From Altererythrobacter sp. XM-24bin4 (GTDB lineage: Bacteria; Pseudomonadota; Alphaproteobacteria; Sphingomonadales; Sphingomonadaceae), in the NCBI GenBank assembly GCA_003149575.1, contig QCWG01000001.1, forward strand, positions 277,183 to 341,182: a stretch of 64,000 nucleotides of DNA, given 5' to 3'. Below the pieces are notes generated by a model, which made no database searches, was not told where the DNA came from, and was given only the letters and a program-made list of their open reading frames with translations. Both the position numbers and the translations under genes were made by a program. Of the stretch, positions 39,916 to 47,827 are shown piece by piece; positions within the stretch are counted from its first letter, which is position 1, and every line of letters starts with the position of its first letter.

Positions 39916-39983
39916 TCTTGCTGAACGGCTGAACGCAATCAAGTTCAGTGACAGTTAAACGCCGCGTGATTAGAAAGCGCAGC

Positions 39984-40649
39984 ATGAGCATCTTTGCATT
40001 TCTTTCCAAACGCCCGCTGCACGTTGCGCTGGCGAGTGCTGCCTTATGCGCAATCCCCGCATCTATCGCGACGACCGCGCCCGCCATCGCGCAATCCGAA
40101 GCGGGCGATCTGAACCGCGCTGTCAGCGCGCTTCGCCAAATCGCCACACTAAAGGCAGACTTCTCACAAACTGACCGAATGGGGCAGACTGCCGACGGTG
40201 TTCTGACACTAAAGCGTGGCGGAAAGATCCGGTTCGACTATGGCGAAGATCAGGATTTGCTGGTCATATCCAACGGTCGGTCGCTCTACCTCGTCGATTA
40301 TGAAGTGAATCAGGTTCAGCGCTGGCCGATCCGCAATTCGCCGCTGGGTGCCATGCTTGATCCGGAGCGGGATATCTCCCGTTATGGCAAGCTGGTTCAG
40401 ACCGGGAATCCTGACGTGATCAGCATTGAGGTGCGCGACCCCAAACGCCCCGAATTCGGCATGATCAATATGATCTTTGTGCGCGATGTGACCGCGCCGG
40501 GCGGGCTGGAGCTCAACACCTGGGTTGCGCTCGATGCGCAGAACAATCGCACGACGGTTCGGCTAAGGAATCACCGCTATGGCGTGTCTGTTCCCGACAG
40601 TACGTTCCAGTTCCGCGATCCGCGTAGCTCGTCTCGTCGCCCACGATAA
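39984..40649 (+). CDS. lolA: LolA-type outer membrane lipoprotein carrier protein
   Basis: Periplasmic chaperone that carries lipoproteins from LolCDE to the outer membrane. The 221-aa product has a signal peptide ending near TAPAIAQ, then LRQIATLKADFSQTDRMGQTADGVLTLKRGGKIRFDY, which is the LolA core, and NTWVALDAQNNRTTVRLRNH. ATG 39984 is the best start; the frame opening at 39948 adds a basic stretch before the signal. It would serve the lipoproteins made by Lgt. It stands 68 bp after rpmG. Confidence 0.88.
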   Translation: MSIFAFLSKRPLHVALASAALCAIPASIATTAPAIAQSEAGDLNRAVSALRQIATLKADFSQTDRMGQTADGVLTLKRGGKIRFDYGEDQDLLVISNGRSLYLVDYEVNQVQRWPIRNSPLGAMLDPERDISRYGKLVQTGNPDVISIEVRDPKRPEFGMINMIFVRDVTAPGGLELNTWVALDAQNNRTTVRLRNHRYGVSVPDSTFQFRDPRSSSRRPR

Positions 40650-40738
40650 ACGCTTCGCCGTTGCAAGGTTGTAAGAACACGACAGAGCGCTGTGCGTCAT
40701 TCATTTAGCCGAAAGCTGAGAAAGGGTAGTTTCTTCTT

Positions 40739-40865
40739 GTGAACCGGTCGAAGGCGGGTTTCCCCCCCTGTTGCCTCAACCTTCATCGAAGTGCGGTTCA
40801 TCCAAGCGTGACGAACGCTAACTAGGAACCCTCGTGCCAATGCCCCCGGCGCGAGGGTTTTTGTT
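40739..40865 (+). ncRNA. Structured element with intrinsic terminator, possible small RNA
   Basis: The 324 bp between lolA and the convergent phoA have no gene but strong structure on the plus strand. GTGAACCG (40739-40746) pairs with CGGTTCAT (40794-40801); inside, GAAGG pairs with CCTTC around a loop with seven C in a row. Next come GCG-N7-CGC (40806-40818) and a terminator CCCTCGTGCC-N9-GGCGCGAGGG followed by TTTTTGTTT. The CGGTTC arm could instead pair with GGAACC (40825-40830), which overlaps the terminator's 5' arm. It could be a stand-alone small RNA or the 3' UTR of lolA; I see no clear promoter and match no known family. Confidence 0.5.
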
Positions 40866-40973
40866 TGGCATCCTGTTTTTTCCGCACTCGCCTCGGCGTA
40901 CGCAATTTCCTCCCGGCCTTGCGGGCTACCTGCGGGTAGCCCAATCCAGCTCGTGCAAGATCACCTTGATCTC

Positions 40974-42404
40974 TTAGTCATCCCAGCCAAGCGCCTTGAC
41001 GATGATGTTATAGATCGCATTCTGCTCGATCACGCCGCGAACACGATCAGCGCCAGGACCATTGCCATAGAGCGCCACATCTTCGCCGCCATGGGTTTCA
41101 CTGCTGGTCGGGATCGCGGCCTGTTGGTGCGCATGAACGCCGGTTTCAGGCATCGGACGCTCTGCCATATTGGCAATTGCACCGGGACCATTCTGGTAAC
41201 CCAGCGTGGTGTATGGCTTACCATCGGTCGCGGTGGTCGCCTCTGCCAGTTCGGCACTCCCTTCAGGAGCGACAACCAACCCCAGAATGTCATTTCCACG
41301 GCGCGGATAGCCCGACATTGTGAAGACGTGGCTGTGATCTGCGGTTACCAGAATCAATGTTTCAGCAGGATCGGTGTTTTCGATTGCGTATTGGATTGCG
41401 TTAGCGAACTCGACTGCTTCTTCCAATGCATAGCCAGCTTGCCCGGCATGGTGACCGTGATCGATCCGGCCCGATTCGACCATCAGATAAAAGCCTTCGG
41501 GATCATCTTGAAGCCGCGTGATCGCCTGCTGCGTCATCTTGGTTAGTGTCGGTTCAGTCGAATCGTCGGTGCGGTCGACCGTGTAAGTCATGTGACTGGG
41601 CGAAAAGAGCCCTAACACAGGCTTGTCTGCTGGTGCAGCAGCCAGTTCAGCTGCTGTAGAAACAAAGGTGCCGCCTGTACGTGCCGTCCAATCTGCAGGC
41701 AGGTTCGCATCCGCATTTAGCCGCCTCCCGCCGGAGTCTGCGCCAAAGAATGCCGCCGTCCCGCCGCCCAGGGCGACGTCGAATGTGCTGTTCACAAGCT
41801 GCAACGCGATATCATCGCAGCCCTTGCCGCGTTGATCCTCGGGTATCCACGCATCTGCCTCCCAGCCGCGATCCGGGGTGCGCGAATAAACGCTGGCTGG
41901 GGTCGCATGGGTAATGCGCGCGGTGGAAACGATCCCCAGGGCCAGCCCGCGCGCTGTTGCTTGCTCTCCTAGAATTGGGAGCGAGTTGGCCAGCCCGCTT
42001 TCGCAATCGCCAGCGGTGACATCGGGGCCAACCCCCAGAACACCGATCTTGGTCTTGACGCCAGTGTGCATCGCGCTTGCCGTGCCGGCACTATCGGGCA
42101 CCTGCGCGTTGCTGTTATAGGTTTTTACGAGCGCAACATTCTCGAAAATCTCGAACGGCAGGACATATTCCTCGCCGCTCTGCCCGTTCTTCTGGCCGGC
42201 ATAGATCCGCGCGGCTGTGACCGTCGAAACTCCCATACCGTCACCGATGAACAGGATGACGTTCTTGGCCTTGGGCTCGGTCGCCGCGGCTGGCATTGCC
42301 GATGCGCTGGCAATCTCGCTCTGCCCATATCCAGCAGGTGAGCATGCAGCCAACGGAAAGGCCATTGCAGCTGCAAGTGAAAGCGCGCTGCGCGAAGTCG
42401 TCAT
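40974..42404 (-). CDS. phoA: Alkaline phosphatase, putative lipoprotein
   Basis: Periplasmic phosphomonoesterase of the classic alkaline phosphatase superfamily, 476 aa. It has the lipobox LAAC (C21), the metal loop GDGMG near 54-58, the nucleophile S105 in VPDSAGTASA, and metal ligands in ESGRIDHGHHAG, TADHSHVF and SETHGGEDVALYG. The lipoprotein anchor is unlike the soluble E. coli enzyme. It is convergent with lolA and divergent from xth. A single Pho-like half-site (CCGTCAC) precedes it, too little to assert PhoB control. A palindrome GGGCTACC-TGCG-GGTAGCCC at 40923-40942 follows its stop. Confidence 0.92.
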   Translation of the reverse strand: MTTSRSALSLAAAMAFPLAACSPAGYGQSEIASASAMPAAATEPKAKNVILFIGDGMGVSTVTAARIYAGQKNGQSGEEYVLPFEIFENVALVKTYNSNAQVPDSAGTASAMHTGVKTKIGVLGVGPDVTAGDCESGLANSLPILGEQATARGLALGIVSTARITHATPASVYSRTPDRGWEADAWIPEDQRGKGCDDIALQLVNSTFDVALGGGTAAFFGADSGGRRLNADANLPADWTARTGGTFVSTAAELAAAPADKPVLGLFSPSHMTYTVDRTDDSTEPTLTKMTQQAITRLQDDPEGFYLMVESGRIDHGHHAGQAGYALEEAVEFANAIQYAIENTDPAETLILVTADHSHVFTMSGYPRRGNDILGLVVAPEGSAELAEATTATDGKPYTTLGYQNGPGAIANMAERPMPETGVHAHQQAAIPTSSETHGGEDVALYGNGPGADRVRGVIEQNAIYNIIVKALGWDD

Positions 42405-42508
42405 AGGGTATCTCCTTCTCTCGGGACCACCGCTATCGCTATTCTTTGTGACGGGAAAGCTAAAGGTGTGCTGGACCCAAAAGAATACGCACCCTAAGTG
42501 CTGTCCCC

Positions 42509-43303
42509 ATGGTTTCTATCGCGACTTGGAATATCAATTCGGTGCGGCTGCGGCTGCCGATTGTCGAACGGTTTCTGAAAGAGGAAGCACCCGATGTGCT
42601 GTGCTTGCAGGAAATCAAATGTCAGGAGCACCAGTTTCCTGCGCAAGCGCTGGCTGATGCGGGCTACAAATATCAGGCGATCCATGGCCAGAAGGGATAT
42701 CATGGTGTCGCAACGATCAGCCGCATTCCATTAAAGGAATTCAGCCGCCATGACTGGCAGGCCAATGGCGAAGCTCGGCATGTCGGGGTCGAATTGCTCG
42801 GCCCGGGCAAGGGCATGGTGCTTGAAAACGTCTATGTCCCGGCCGGCGGAGACGAGCCGGACCGCGAAAAGAACGCCAAATTTGGGCAGAAGCTCGACTT
42901 TCTGGGCCGCATGATCGGCTGGGCGGACAAGATCGATCGCCCAACCATGATCGTGGGCGATTTCAACATTGCGCCACTCGAAAGCGATGTTTGGAATCAC
43001 AAGCAGTTGCTCAAGGTTGTCAGCCATACTCCTGTTGAAGTCGACACGCTCGAGCAGTTCAAACAAGCCCATGGCTGGGTCGATCTGGGACGTGAGTTTA
43101 TCCGCGATCCTGAACGCTATTTCAGCTGGTGGAGCTATCGTTCCAAGGATTGGAAAGTGAATGATCGCGGGCGGCGGCTCGATCACATGTGGGCGAGCCC
43201 CGAACTTGCCGCGCAAGCCATTGGCCACCGTCTACGCGAAGACGCGCGCGACTGGGAGAAGCCAAGCGATCATATCCCGCTGATCACGGAGTTTGCGCTC
43301 TGA
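42509..43303 (+). CDS. xth: Exodeoxyribonuclease III (AP endonuclease)
   Basis: DNA base-excision repair enzyme with AP endonuclease and 3'-5' exonuclease activities, 264 aa. The fold is marked by ATWNINSVRLRLP, VLCLQEIKCQEHQFP (metal Glu), GYHGVATISR, VYVPAGG, IVGDFNIAP, and the C-terminal RLDHMWAS and DHIPLITEF with the catalytic Asp-His. ATG 42509 has no strong ribosome site. It is followed by ribA with overlap or near overlap. No SOS box is seen in the 104 bp upstream. Confidence 0.94.
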   Translation: MVSIATWNINSVRLRLPIVERFLKEEAPDVLCLQEIKCQEHQFPAQALADAGYKYQAIHGQKGYHGVATISRIPLKEFSRHDWQANGEARHVGVELLGPGKGMVLENVYVPAGGDEPDREKNAKFGQKLDFLGRMIGWADKIDRPTMIVGDFNIAPLESDVWNHKQLLKVVSHTPVEVDTLEQFKQAHGWVDLGREFIRDPERYFSWWSYRSKDWKVNDRGRRLDHMWASPELAAQAIGHRLREDARDWEKPSDHIPLITEFAL

Positions 43304-43332
43304 GTGTAGGTTCTCCCTCGCCCTCTCGCCGC

Positions 43333-44370
43333 GTGGCGCAAGCGGTGGACGCGCTGCGCCATGGCTGGCCGATTGCGTTTGATAGGGGGCCTGTTTTCTT
43401 GCCAGCCGAGACTGCGATTACGACCGGCGCGACGTCGGAGAAGATGCTGATTTCTGCGGCCCGCGCGCTCACCTTAAAACTTGCGAACCAGCGCGAGGCG
43501 GCAGTTCCTAACGCACCCGTTCTGATCCGCAGCGGTGAGCCGTTTGCCTTGAGCGAAGCACGCGCAGTGGCAGACCCGGCGCTTGACCTGAAGCACCCGT
43601 TCAAAGGGCCCTACAAAGCCGAGGCGTTGGAGTGGCGCGAGGTTGCCGAGGTGGCGCTGGAGCTTGCCCGGATTGCAGGAATCCTGCCTGCCTTTCTGGT
43701 CGATCCGACCGATCCGGGCGAAACAGTGCCGGTTGCAGCGAGTGATTTGTCGGAATGGAGCGAGGGCAGGCAATTGAACATCGCGACCCGCGCCAGATTG
43801 CCGGTCGCGGCTTGCGACACAGCTGAGATTGTGGCCTTTCGAAGTGCAGACGATACCCGCGAGCATGTCGCACTGATCATCGGGGATCAGCGCGGAGACA
43901 AGGCTCCGCTCATCCGCCTACATTCGGAGTGCCTGACCGGCGATATATTGGGCAGCCTGAAGTGCGATTGCGGCCCGCAATTGGACGCAGCGCTAGCGGC
44001 CATGGCTGATGTCGCCATCGAAGGCGGTTGGGGCGCTTTGCTATATATGCGTCAGGAGGGGCGCGGTATCGGCCTGATCAACAAACTGCGCGCTTACCGC
44101 TTGCAGGATCAAGGGTTCGACACTGTCGAAGCCAACGAGCGGCTTGGCTTGCCCGATGAATCGCGCGATTTCGCTACCGCTGCGCGCATGCTCGATCTAC
44201 TCGGCGCGCGGAGGATCCGGCTGATGACGAACAATCCCAAGAAAGTCGCCGCGCTTGAGGCGGCAGGCATCACAGTGAACGAACGGGTACCGCATCAACT
44301 GCCTGATAATCCGTACAATGCGCGCTATCTCGCCACAAAGCGCGACAAGTCAGGGCATCTCCTCGAATGA
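43333..44370 (+). CDS. ribA: GTP cyclohydrolase II
   Basis: First step of riboflavin synthesis: GTP to the 2,5-diamino-pyrimidine phosphate. The C-terminal half has the zinc cysteines in HSECLTGDILGSLKCDCG, the catalytic YMRQEGRGIGLINKLRAY and LMTNNPKKVAAL. The N-terminal 140 or so residues form the extra domain seen in alphaproteobacterial RibA. The start is unclear: GTG 43333 begins VAQAVDALRHGWPI, but conserved-looking sequence extends upstream to a CTG at 43300 that overlaps the xth stop; GTG 43189 would overlap xth by 115 bp. It overlaps the next gene by 4 bp. Confidence 0.88.
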   Translation: MAQAVDALRHGWPIAFDRGPVFLPAETAITTGATSEKMLISAARALTLKLANQREAAVPNAPVLIRSGEPFALSEARAVADPALDLKHPFKGPYKAEALEWREVAEVALELARIAGILPAFLVDPTDPGETVPVAASDLSEWSEGRQLNIATRARLPVAACDTAEIVAFRSADDTREHVALIIGDQRGDKAPLIRLHSECLTGDILGSLKCDCGPQLDAALAAMADVAIEGGWGALLYMRQEGRGIGLINKLRAYRLQDQGFDTVEANERLGLPDESRDFATAARMLDLLGARRIRLMTNNPKKVAALEAAGITVNERVPHQLPDNPYNARYLATKRDKSGHLLE

Positions 44371-44864
44371 GCATCGCCTGCCGCCCGGAAGAGCTGGACG
44401 ACCGGCGCCCGATCTTCAAGCTCACCAAAGCCGCATTCAAAGACATGCCCTTCAGTGATGGTGACGAGCAAGAGCTGGTGGACCGGCTGCGCAAAGACGG
44501 CGACCTGGCGTTATCTTTAGTCGCAGAAACGCCTGAAGGCATTATCGGCCATATCGCGTTTTCCCCTGTTACGATCAGCGATGGCACTAAAAACTGGTAC
44601 GGCTTGGGGCCAGTCTCTGTTTGGCCCGAGTTGCAGGGCAAGGGTGTCGGCAGCGCACTGATTAATCACGGGATTACGCAGATGCGCGCAATGTGCGCGA
44701 AAGGGATCGTGCTATTGGGAAGCCCTGAATACTATTCACGCTTTGGCTTCAAATCAGACCCGTCGCTTGCCTATCCCGGTCCACCGGCGGAGTATTTTCA
44801 ATATCTTACCCTCGTCGGTGTACGACCAACGGGTACAGTCAAATTCGCCCCCGGATTTGAATGA
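44367..44864 (+). CDS. GNAT family N-acetyltransferase
   Basis: A 165-aa acetyltransferase with the acetyl-CoA motif LGPVSVWPELQGKGVGSALI and C-terminal LLGSPEYYSRFGFKSDPSL, which fits the YhbS-type subgroup. It would acetylate a small molecule or protein amine; the acceptor is unknown. It overlaps ribA by 4 bp (ATGA), so it is the last gene of xth-ribA-GNAT. The 106 bp after it carry the promoter region of the lipoprotein gene. Confidence 0.88.
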   Translation: MSIACRPEELDDRRPIFKLTKAAFKDMPFSDGDEQELVDRLRKDGDLALSLVAETPEGIIGHIAFSPVTISDGTKNWYGLGPVSVWPELQGKGVGSALINHGITQMRAMCAKGIVLLGSPEYYSRFGFKSDPSLAYPGPPAEYFQYLTLVGVRPTGTVKFAPGFE

Positions 44865-44970
44865 TCAATCGCTCCACTCGTCGCAGTTCTTGAAAGATTT
44901 TACACATTGCGCCCTTGGCGCTTGTATCTAGACCGCGCTAAGAAGCGGTTAAATTCAGGAGAAAGTACCA

Positions 44971-45252
44971 ATGAAGAAGTTTGCATACACCCTACTGGCC
45001 GGCGCTGGAGCGTTGACATTGGCAGCTTGCGGGGGCGCAGACGATGCGTCGATCGAAGCAGAAGCCGACACGGTCGAAATGCCGGCAGACGCCGCGCTTG
45101 AAGGCGTGGAAGAACAGGCTGTTGAAGATACAGGTGCGGCAGACGAACCCGCTGCGGTCACCGAGGAAACTGCAACCGAAGCGGCTGATGCAGCCGCGGA
45201 TGTCGCAGCAGCAGCCGAAGCGGCCGCAGCTGAGCTAGGCGTCGAAGAGTAA
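44971..45252 (+). CDS. Small acidic Ala/Glu-rich lipoprotein
   Basis: A 93-aa lipoprotein with lipobox TLAAC (C20) followed by about 70 residues made almost only of Ala, Glu, Asp, Val and Thr, probably disordered or helical and strongly negative. I recognise no domain. It may be an envelope spacer or low-complexity surface protein. ATG 44971 follows AGGAG at 9 nt, and a good terminator follows, so it is a monocistronic gene. Similar tiny lipoproteins are common in sphingomonads, without known function. Confidence 0.78.
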   Translation: MKKFAYTLLAGAGALTLAACGGADDASIEAEADTVEMPADAALEGVEEQAVEDTGAADEPAAVTEETATEAADAAADVAAAAEAAAAELGVEE

Positions 45253-45282
45253 CAGGCCAAGCGCGGCTTTTTGCCAGATTGC

Positions 45283-45327
45283 AAAGCGGACGGGTTGCCA
45301 TCGGGCGATTCGTCCGCTTTTGCTTTT
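45283..45327 (+). terminator. Intrinsic terminator after small lipoprotein gene
   Basis: AAAGCGGACG and CGTCCGCTTT pair perfectly over about 10 bp with an 18-nt loop, followed by TTGCTTTT. It lies 30 bp after the lipoprotein stop. The AAA before the stem would also give a weak minus-strand T-run. Confidence 0.8.
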
Positions 45328-45416
45328 AGGCGAGAGAAAGCCTGCCACATTGAGCAGGCGACATGGGGCTCGCTGAAACCGATTGAACGAGCTGCAAAGA
45401 GAGGACGCTAGAACCG

Positions 45417-46595
45417 ATGTCGCAATCCGGAATGGACCCAGAAACCTTCGAACAGTTCATCGAGCAGCTGGACCGCTATGTGCGGGAGCGGCTGATCCCG
45501 GCGGAAAGGGACGTGATCGAGAACGATCGCCTGCCCAATGATATCGTTGAAGAGATGAAGGAGATGGGTCTGTTCGGGCTGACAGTGCCGGAAGAATATG
45601 GCGGCGCAGGCCTGAATACCACGCAATATGCGCGTACGGTGCGATCGATGAGCTATGCCGCGCCTGCGTTCCGCTCAATCTTCTCGATCAACGTCGGCAT
45701 GTTCAATTCCGCGATCAAGAATGGCGCGACCGAAGAGCAGAAAGCCGAATGGTGGCCGCGCGTCGCCGCGGGTGAAATCGCCTGTTTCGGCCTAACGGAA
45801 CCAGGCTCCGGCAGCGACAGTGCGGCAATGCAGACTTTCGCCAAACCCGACCCAAGCGGCAATGGCTGGGTGCTCAATGGCACCAAGCGATACATCACCA
45901 ACGCCCCGCATGCGAATGTCGCGCTGATCATGGCGCGCACCGAGAAAGAGGCATTGCCCAAGAACGCGCATGTCAGCGCTTTCATCGTGCCGATGGATAC
46001 GCCGGGCATATCCACCGGCAGCCCTGACAAGAAGATGGGCCAGTCAGGCGCGCATATCTCCGATGTCATCCTGGATGATGTGCATGTGCCGGGCGAAGCG
46101 CTGCTTGGCGGAGAGACCGGCAAGGGTTTTCGCTTTGCCATGATGAGCCTCGACAATGGCCGTATTTCGGTAGGCGCGGCCAGCACCGGCTATGCCCGTC
46201 GTGCGCTCGACAGTGCGCTGCGCTATGCCAATGAGCGCAAGGCCTTTGGTGAGCCGATCGCAAACTTCCAGCTGATCCAGCAGATGCTCGCCGAAAGCGA
46301 GACTGAAATCTACGCCGCGGAGGCCATGATGGAAGATGTCACCGCGCGCGCTGACCGTGGAGAGAACATTCTCGTCAAGGCTGCCGCGTTCAAGGTATTC
46401 GCATCCGAGACGTGCGGCCGCGTGGTTGACCGCGTTGTGCAGATCTACGGCGGCGCAGGTTATTTGGCCGAATACGATGCAGAGCGTTTCTTCCGCGACG
46501 CGCGCATCTACCGCATTTACGAAGGTACCACACAAATCCTGCAGCTCCAGATCGCCAAGCACATGCTCAGGGATTGGGCGGCGGTACACGGCTGA
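45417..46595 (+). CDS. Acyl-CoA dehydrogenase
   Basis: FAD enzyme that forms the 2,3-double bond of an acyl-CoA, 392 aa. It shows LTVPEEYGGAGLN, FGLTEPGSGSDSAAMQT, KRYITNAPHANVALIMART, RKAFGEPIANFQLIQQMLAE and the C-terminal IYEGTTQILQLQIAKHML with the catalytic glutamate in the usual place, which separates it from isovaleryl-CoA dehydrogenase. First gene of a four-gene acyl-CoA operon; its stop overlaps the CoA-transferase start by one base (TGATG). The specific acyl chain is unknown; the partners suggest a branched or dicarboxylic acid. A GCCTGC-N8-GCAGGC hairpin lies at 45339-45358. Confidence 0.91.
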   Translation: MSQSGMDPETFEQFIEQLDRYVRERLIPAERDVIENDRLPNDIVEEMKEMGLFGLTVPEEYGGAGLNTTQYARTVRSMSYAAPAFRSIFSINVGMFNSAIKNGATEEQKAEWWPRVAAGEIACFGLTEPGSGSDSAAMQTFAKPDPSGNGWVLNGTKRYITNAPHANVALIMARTEKEALPKNAHVSAFIVPMDTPGISTGSPDKKMGQSGAHISDVILDDVHVPGEALLGGETGKGFRFAMMSLDNGRISVGAASTGYARRALDSALRYANERKAFGEPIANFQLIQQMLAESETEIYAAEAMMEDVTARADRGENILVKAAAFKVFASETCGRVVDRVVQIYGGAGYLAEYDAERFFRDARIYRIYEGTTQILQLQIAKHMLRDWAAVHG

Positions 46596-47827
46596 TGTAC
46601 AACCTTTTAGACGACCTCTCCCTCATCGAAGTCTCAAGCTTCGTCGCGTCACCCACCATCGGGCTCTATTGCGCGCAAATGGGCGCCGAGGTGATCCGGG
46701 TTGACCACAAGGCAGGCGGGCTCGACTACGATCGATACATGCTAACAAAGGAAGGCCGCAGCTTAAGCTGGGAGAATCTCAACCGCGCCAAGAAATCGGT
46801 CGCGCTGGATTTGCGCAGTGGCGAAGGACGCGAGCTTTGCGTCGAGCTGGCACGCAAAACCGGGCAATGCGTTACCAATCTGCCCGAGAAGAGCTTCCTT
46901 AGCCATGCGGCTTTGTCCGAAGGGGGGGGCGATATGGTCAGCGTGCGCATCATGGGCTGGCACGACGGGCGGCAGGCGATGGACTTCACAGTCAACGCTG
47001 CAAGCGGATACCCGCTGATGTGCGGACCGGAAGATTGGGACATGGCCACAGCGCCCCCGGTCAACCAGGTTCTGCCCGCGTGGGATTTCATCACCGGGGC
47101 CTATGGCGCCTTTGCCCTGCTCGCCGCATTGCGCCACCGCGACGCGAGCGGCGAAGGCAGCGAAGTGCGTATCCCGCTGGGAGATGTCGCTATCGGCACC
47201 ATGGCAAACAGCGGATCGATGGCAGAAATGCTTTATCGCGGGGCGGATCGCGAGAGACTCGGCAATGCGATCTGGGGTGCGTTCGGGCGCGATTTCAGGA
47301 GCCTGGACAACCAACGCTTCATGGTCGCGGCGCTCACGCCCAAGCAGTGGCACGGGCTGGTAGCCGCCTTTGGCCTCACCGAAGAGATCGCTGCACTAGA
47401 AGCAGAATTGGGCGTCCGCTTCGCCGACGGAGACCGCCCCCGCTTCGAACACCGCCACCGGCTGTTCGACCTGTTCCAGCAGGCGGCAGGGCAGCACGAT
47501 TACAATGATCTTGCCGCACGGATGAGCGAACATGGCTGCACATTCGAGCGTTACCGTACCATGCACGAAGCCGCGAACGACCCGCAGTTGGTGGCCAAAA
47601 ACCCGCTGTTCGGACCGTCGCCCGCAAACCCGTCAGGCTTCAAATATCCCGCCACGCGCAGCTTTGCGAACATGCCTGAGAAACAGGTCGGCGACCCTGC
47701 ACCTGCACCATATCTCGGCCAACACAGTGAAGAGGTTTTGGCCGAGCGACTTGGCCTATCCTCTGGAGCGATTGGCAAGCTGATCGATGCAGGCACGGTA
47801 GCTCTTTCAGACAAGGAAACACGATGA
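46595..47827 (+). CDS. Family III CoA-transferase (CaiB/BaiF type)
   Basis: Moves CoA between carboxylic acids through an acyl-aspartate, 410 aa. The N-terminal SSFVASPTIGLYCAQMGAEVIRVD and the NRAKKSVALDLRSGEGRELC region are family hallmarks; the likely catalytic aspartate is in LPAWDFITGAYGAFALLAAL. It probably activates or swaps the CoA of the acid handled by the neighbouring dehydrogenase, thiolase and hydratase. ATG 46595 overlaps the upstream stop. Alpha-methylacyl-CoA racemase belongs to the same superfamily and cannot be fully excluded. Confidence 0.87.
   Translation: MYNLLDDLSLIEVSSFVASPTIGLYCAQMGAEVIRVDHKAGGLDYDRYMLTKEGRSLSWENLNRAKKSVALDLRSGEGRELCVELARKTGQCVTNLPEKSFLSHAALSEGGGDMVSVRIMGWHDGRQAMDFTVNAASGYPLMCGPEDWDMATAPPVNQVLPAWDFITGAYGAFALLAALRHRDASGEGSEVRIPLGDVAIGTMANSGSMAEMLYRGADRERLGNAIWGAFGRDFRSLDNQRFMVAALTPKQWHGLVAAFGLTEEIAALEAELGVRFADGDRPRFEHRHRLFDLFQQAAGQHDYNDLAARMSEHGCTFERYRTMHEAANDPQLVAKNPLFGPSPANPSGFKYPATRSFANMPEKQVGDPAPAPYLGQHSEEVLAERLGLSSGAIGKLIDAGTVALSDKETR

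Noticed and set aside
40923..40942. GGGCTACC-TGCG-GGTAGCCC hairpin as phoA terminator
   Set aside because: The hairpin is perfect but no T-run follows on the minus strand, so I do not call it an intrinsic terminator.
42444..42460. Pho-like half-site CCGTCAC upstream of phoA
   Set aside because: Only one half-site; flanking 11-bp units do not match, so PhoB control cannot be supported from sequence.
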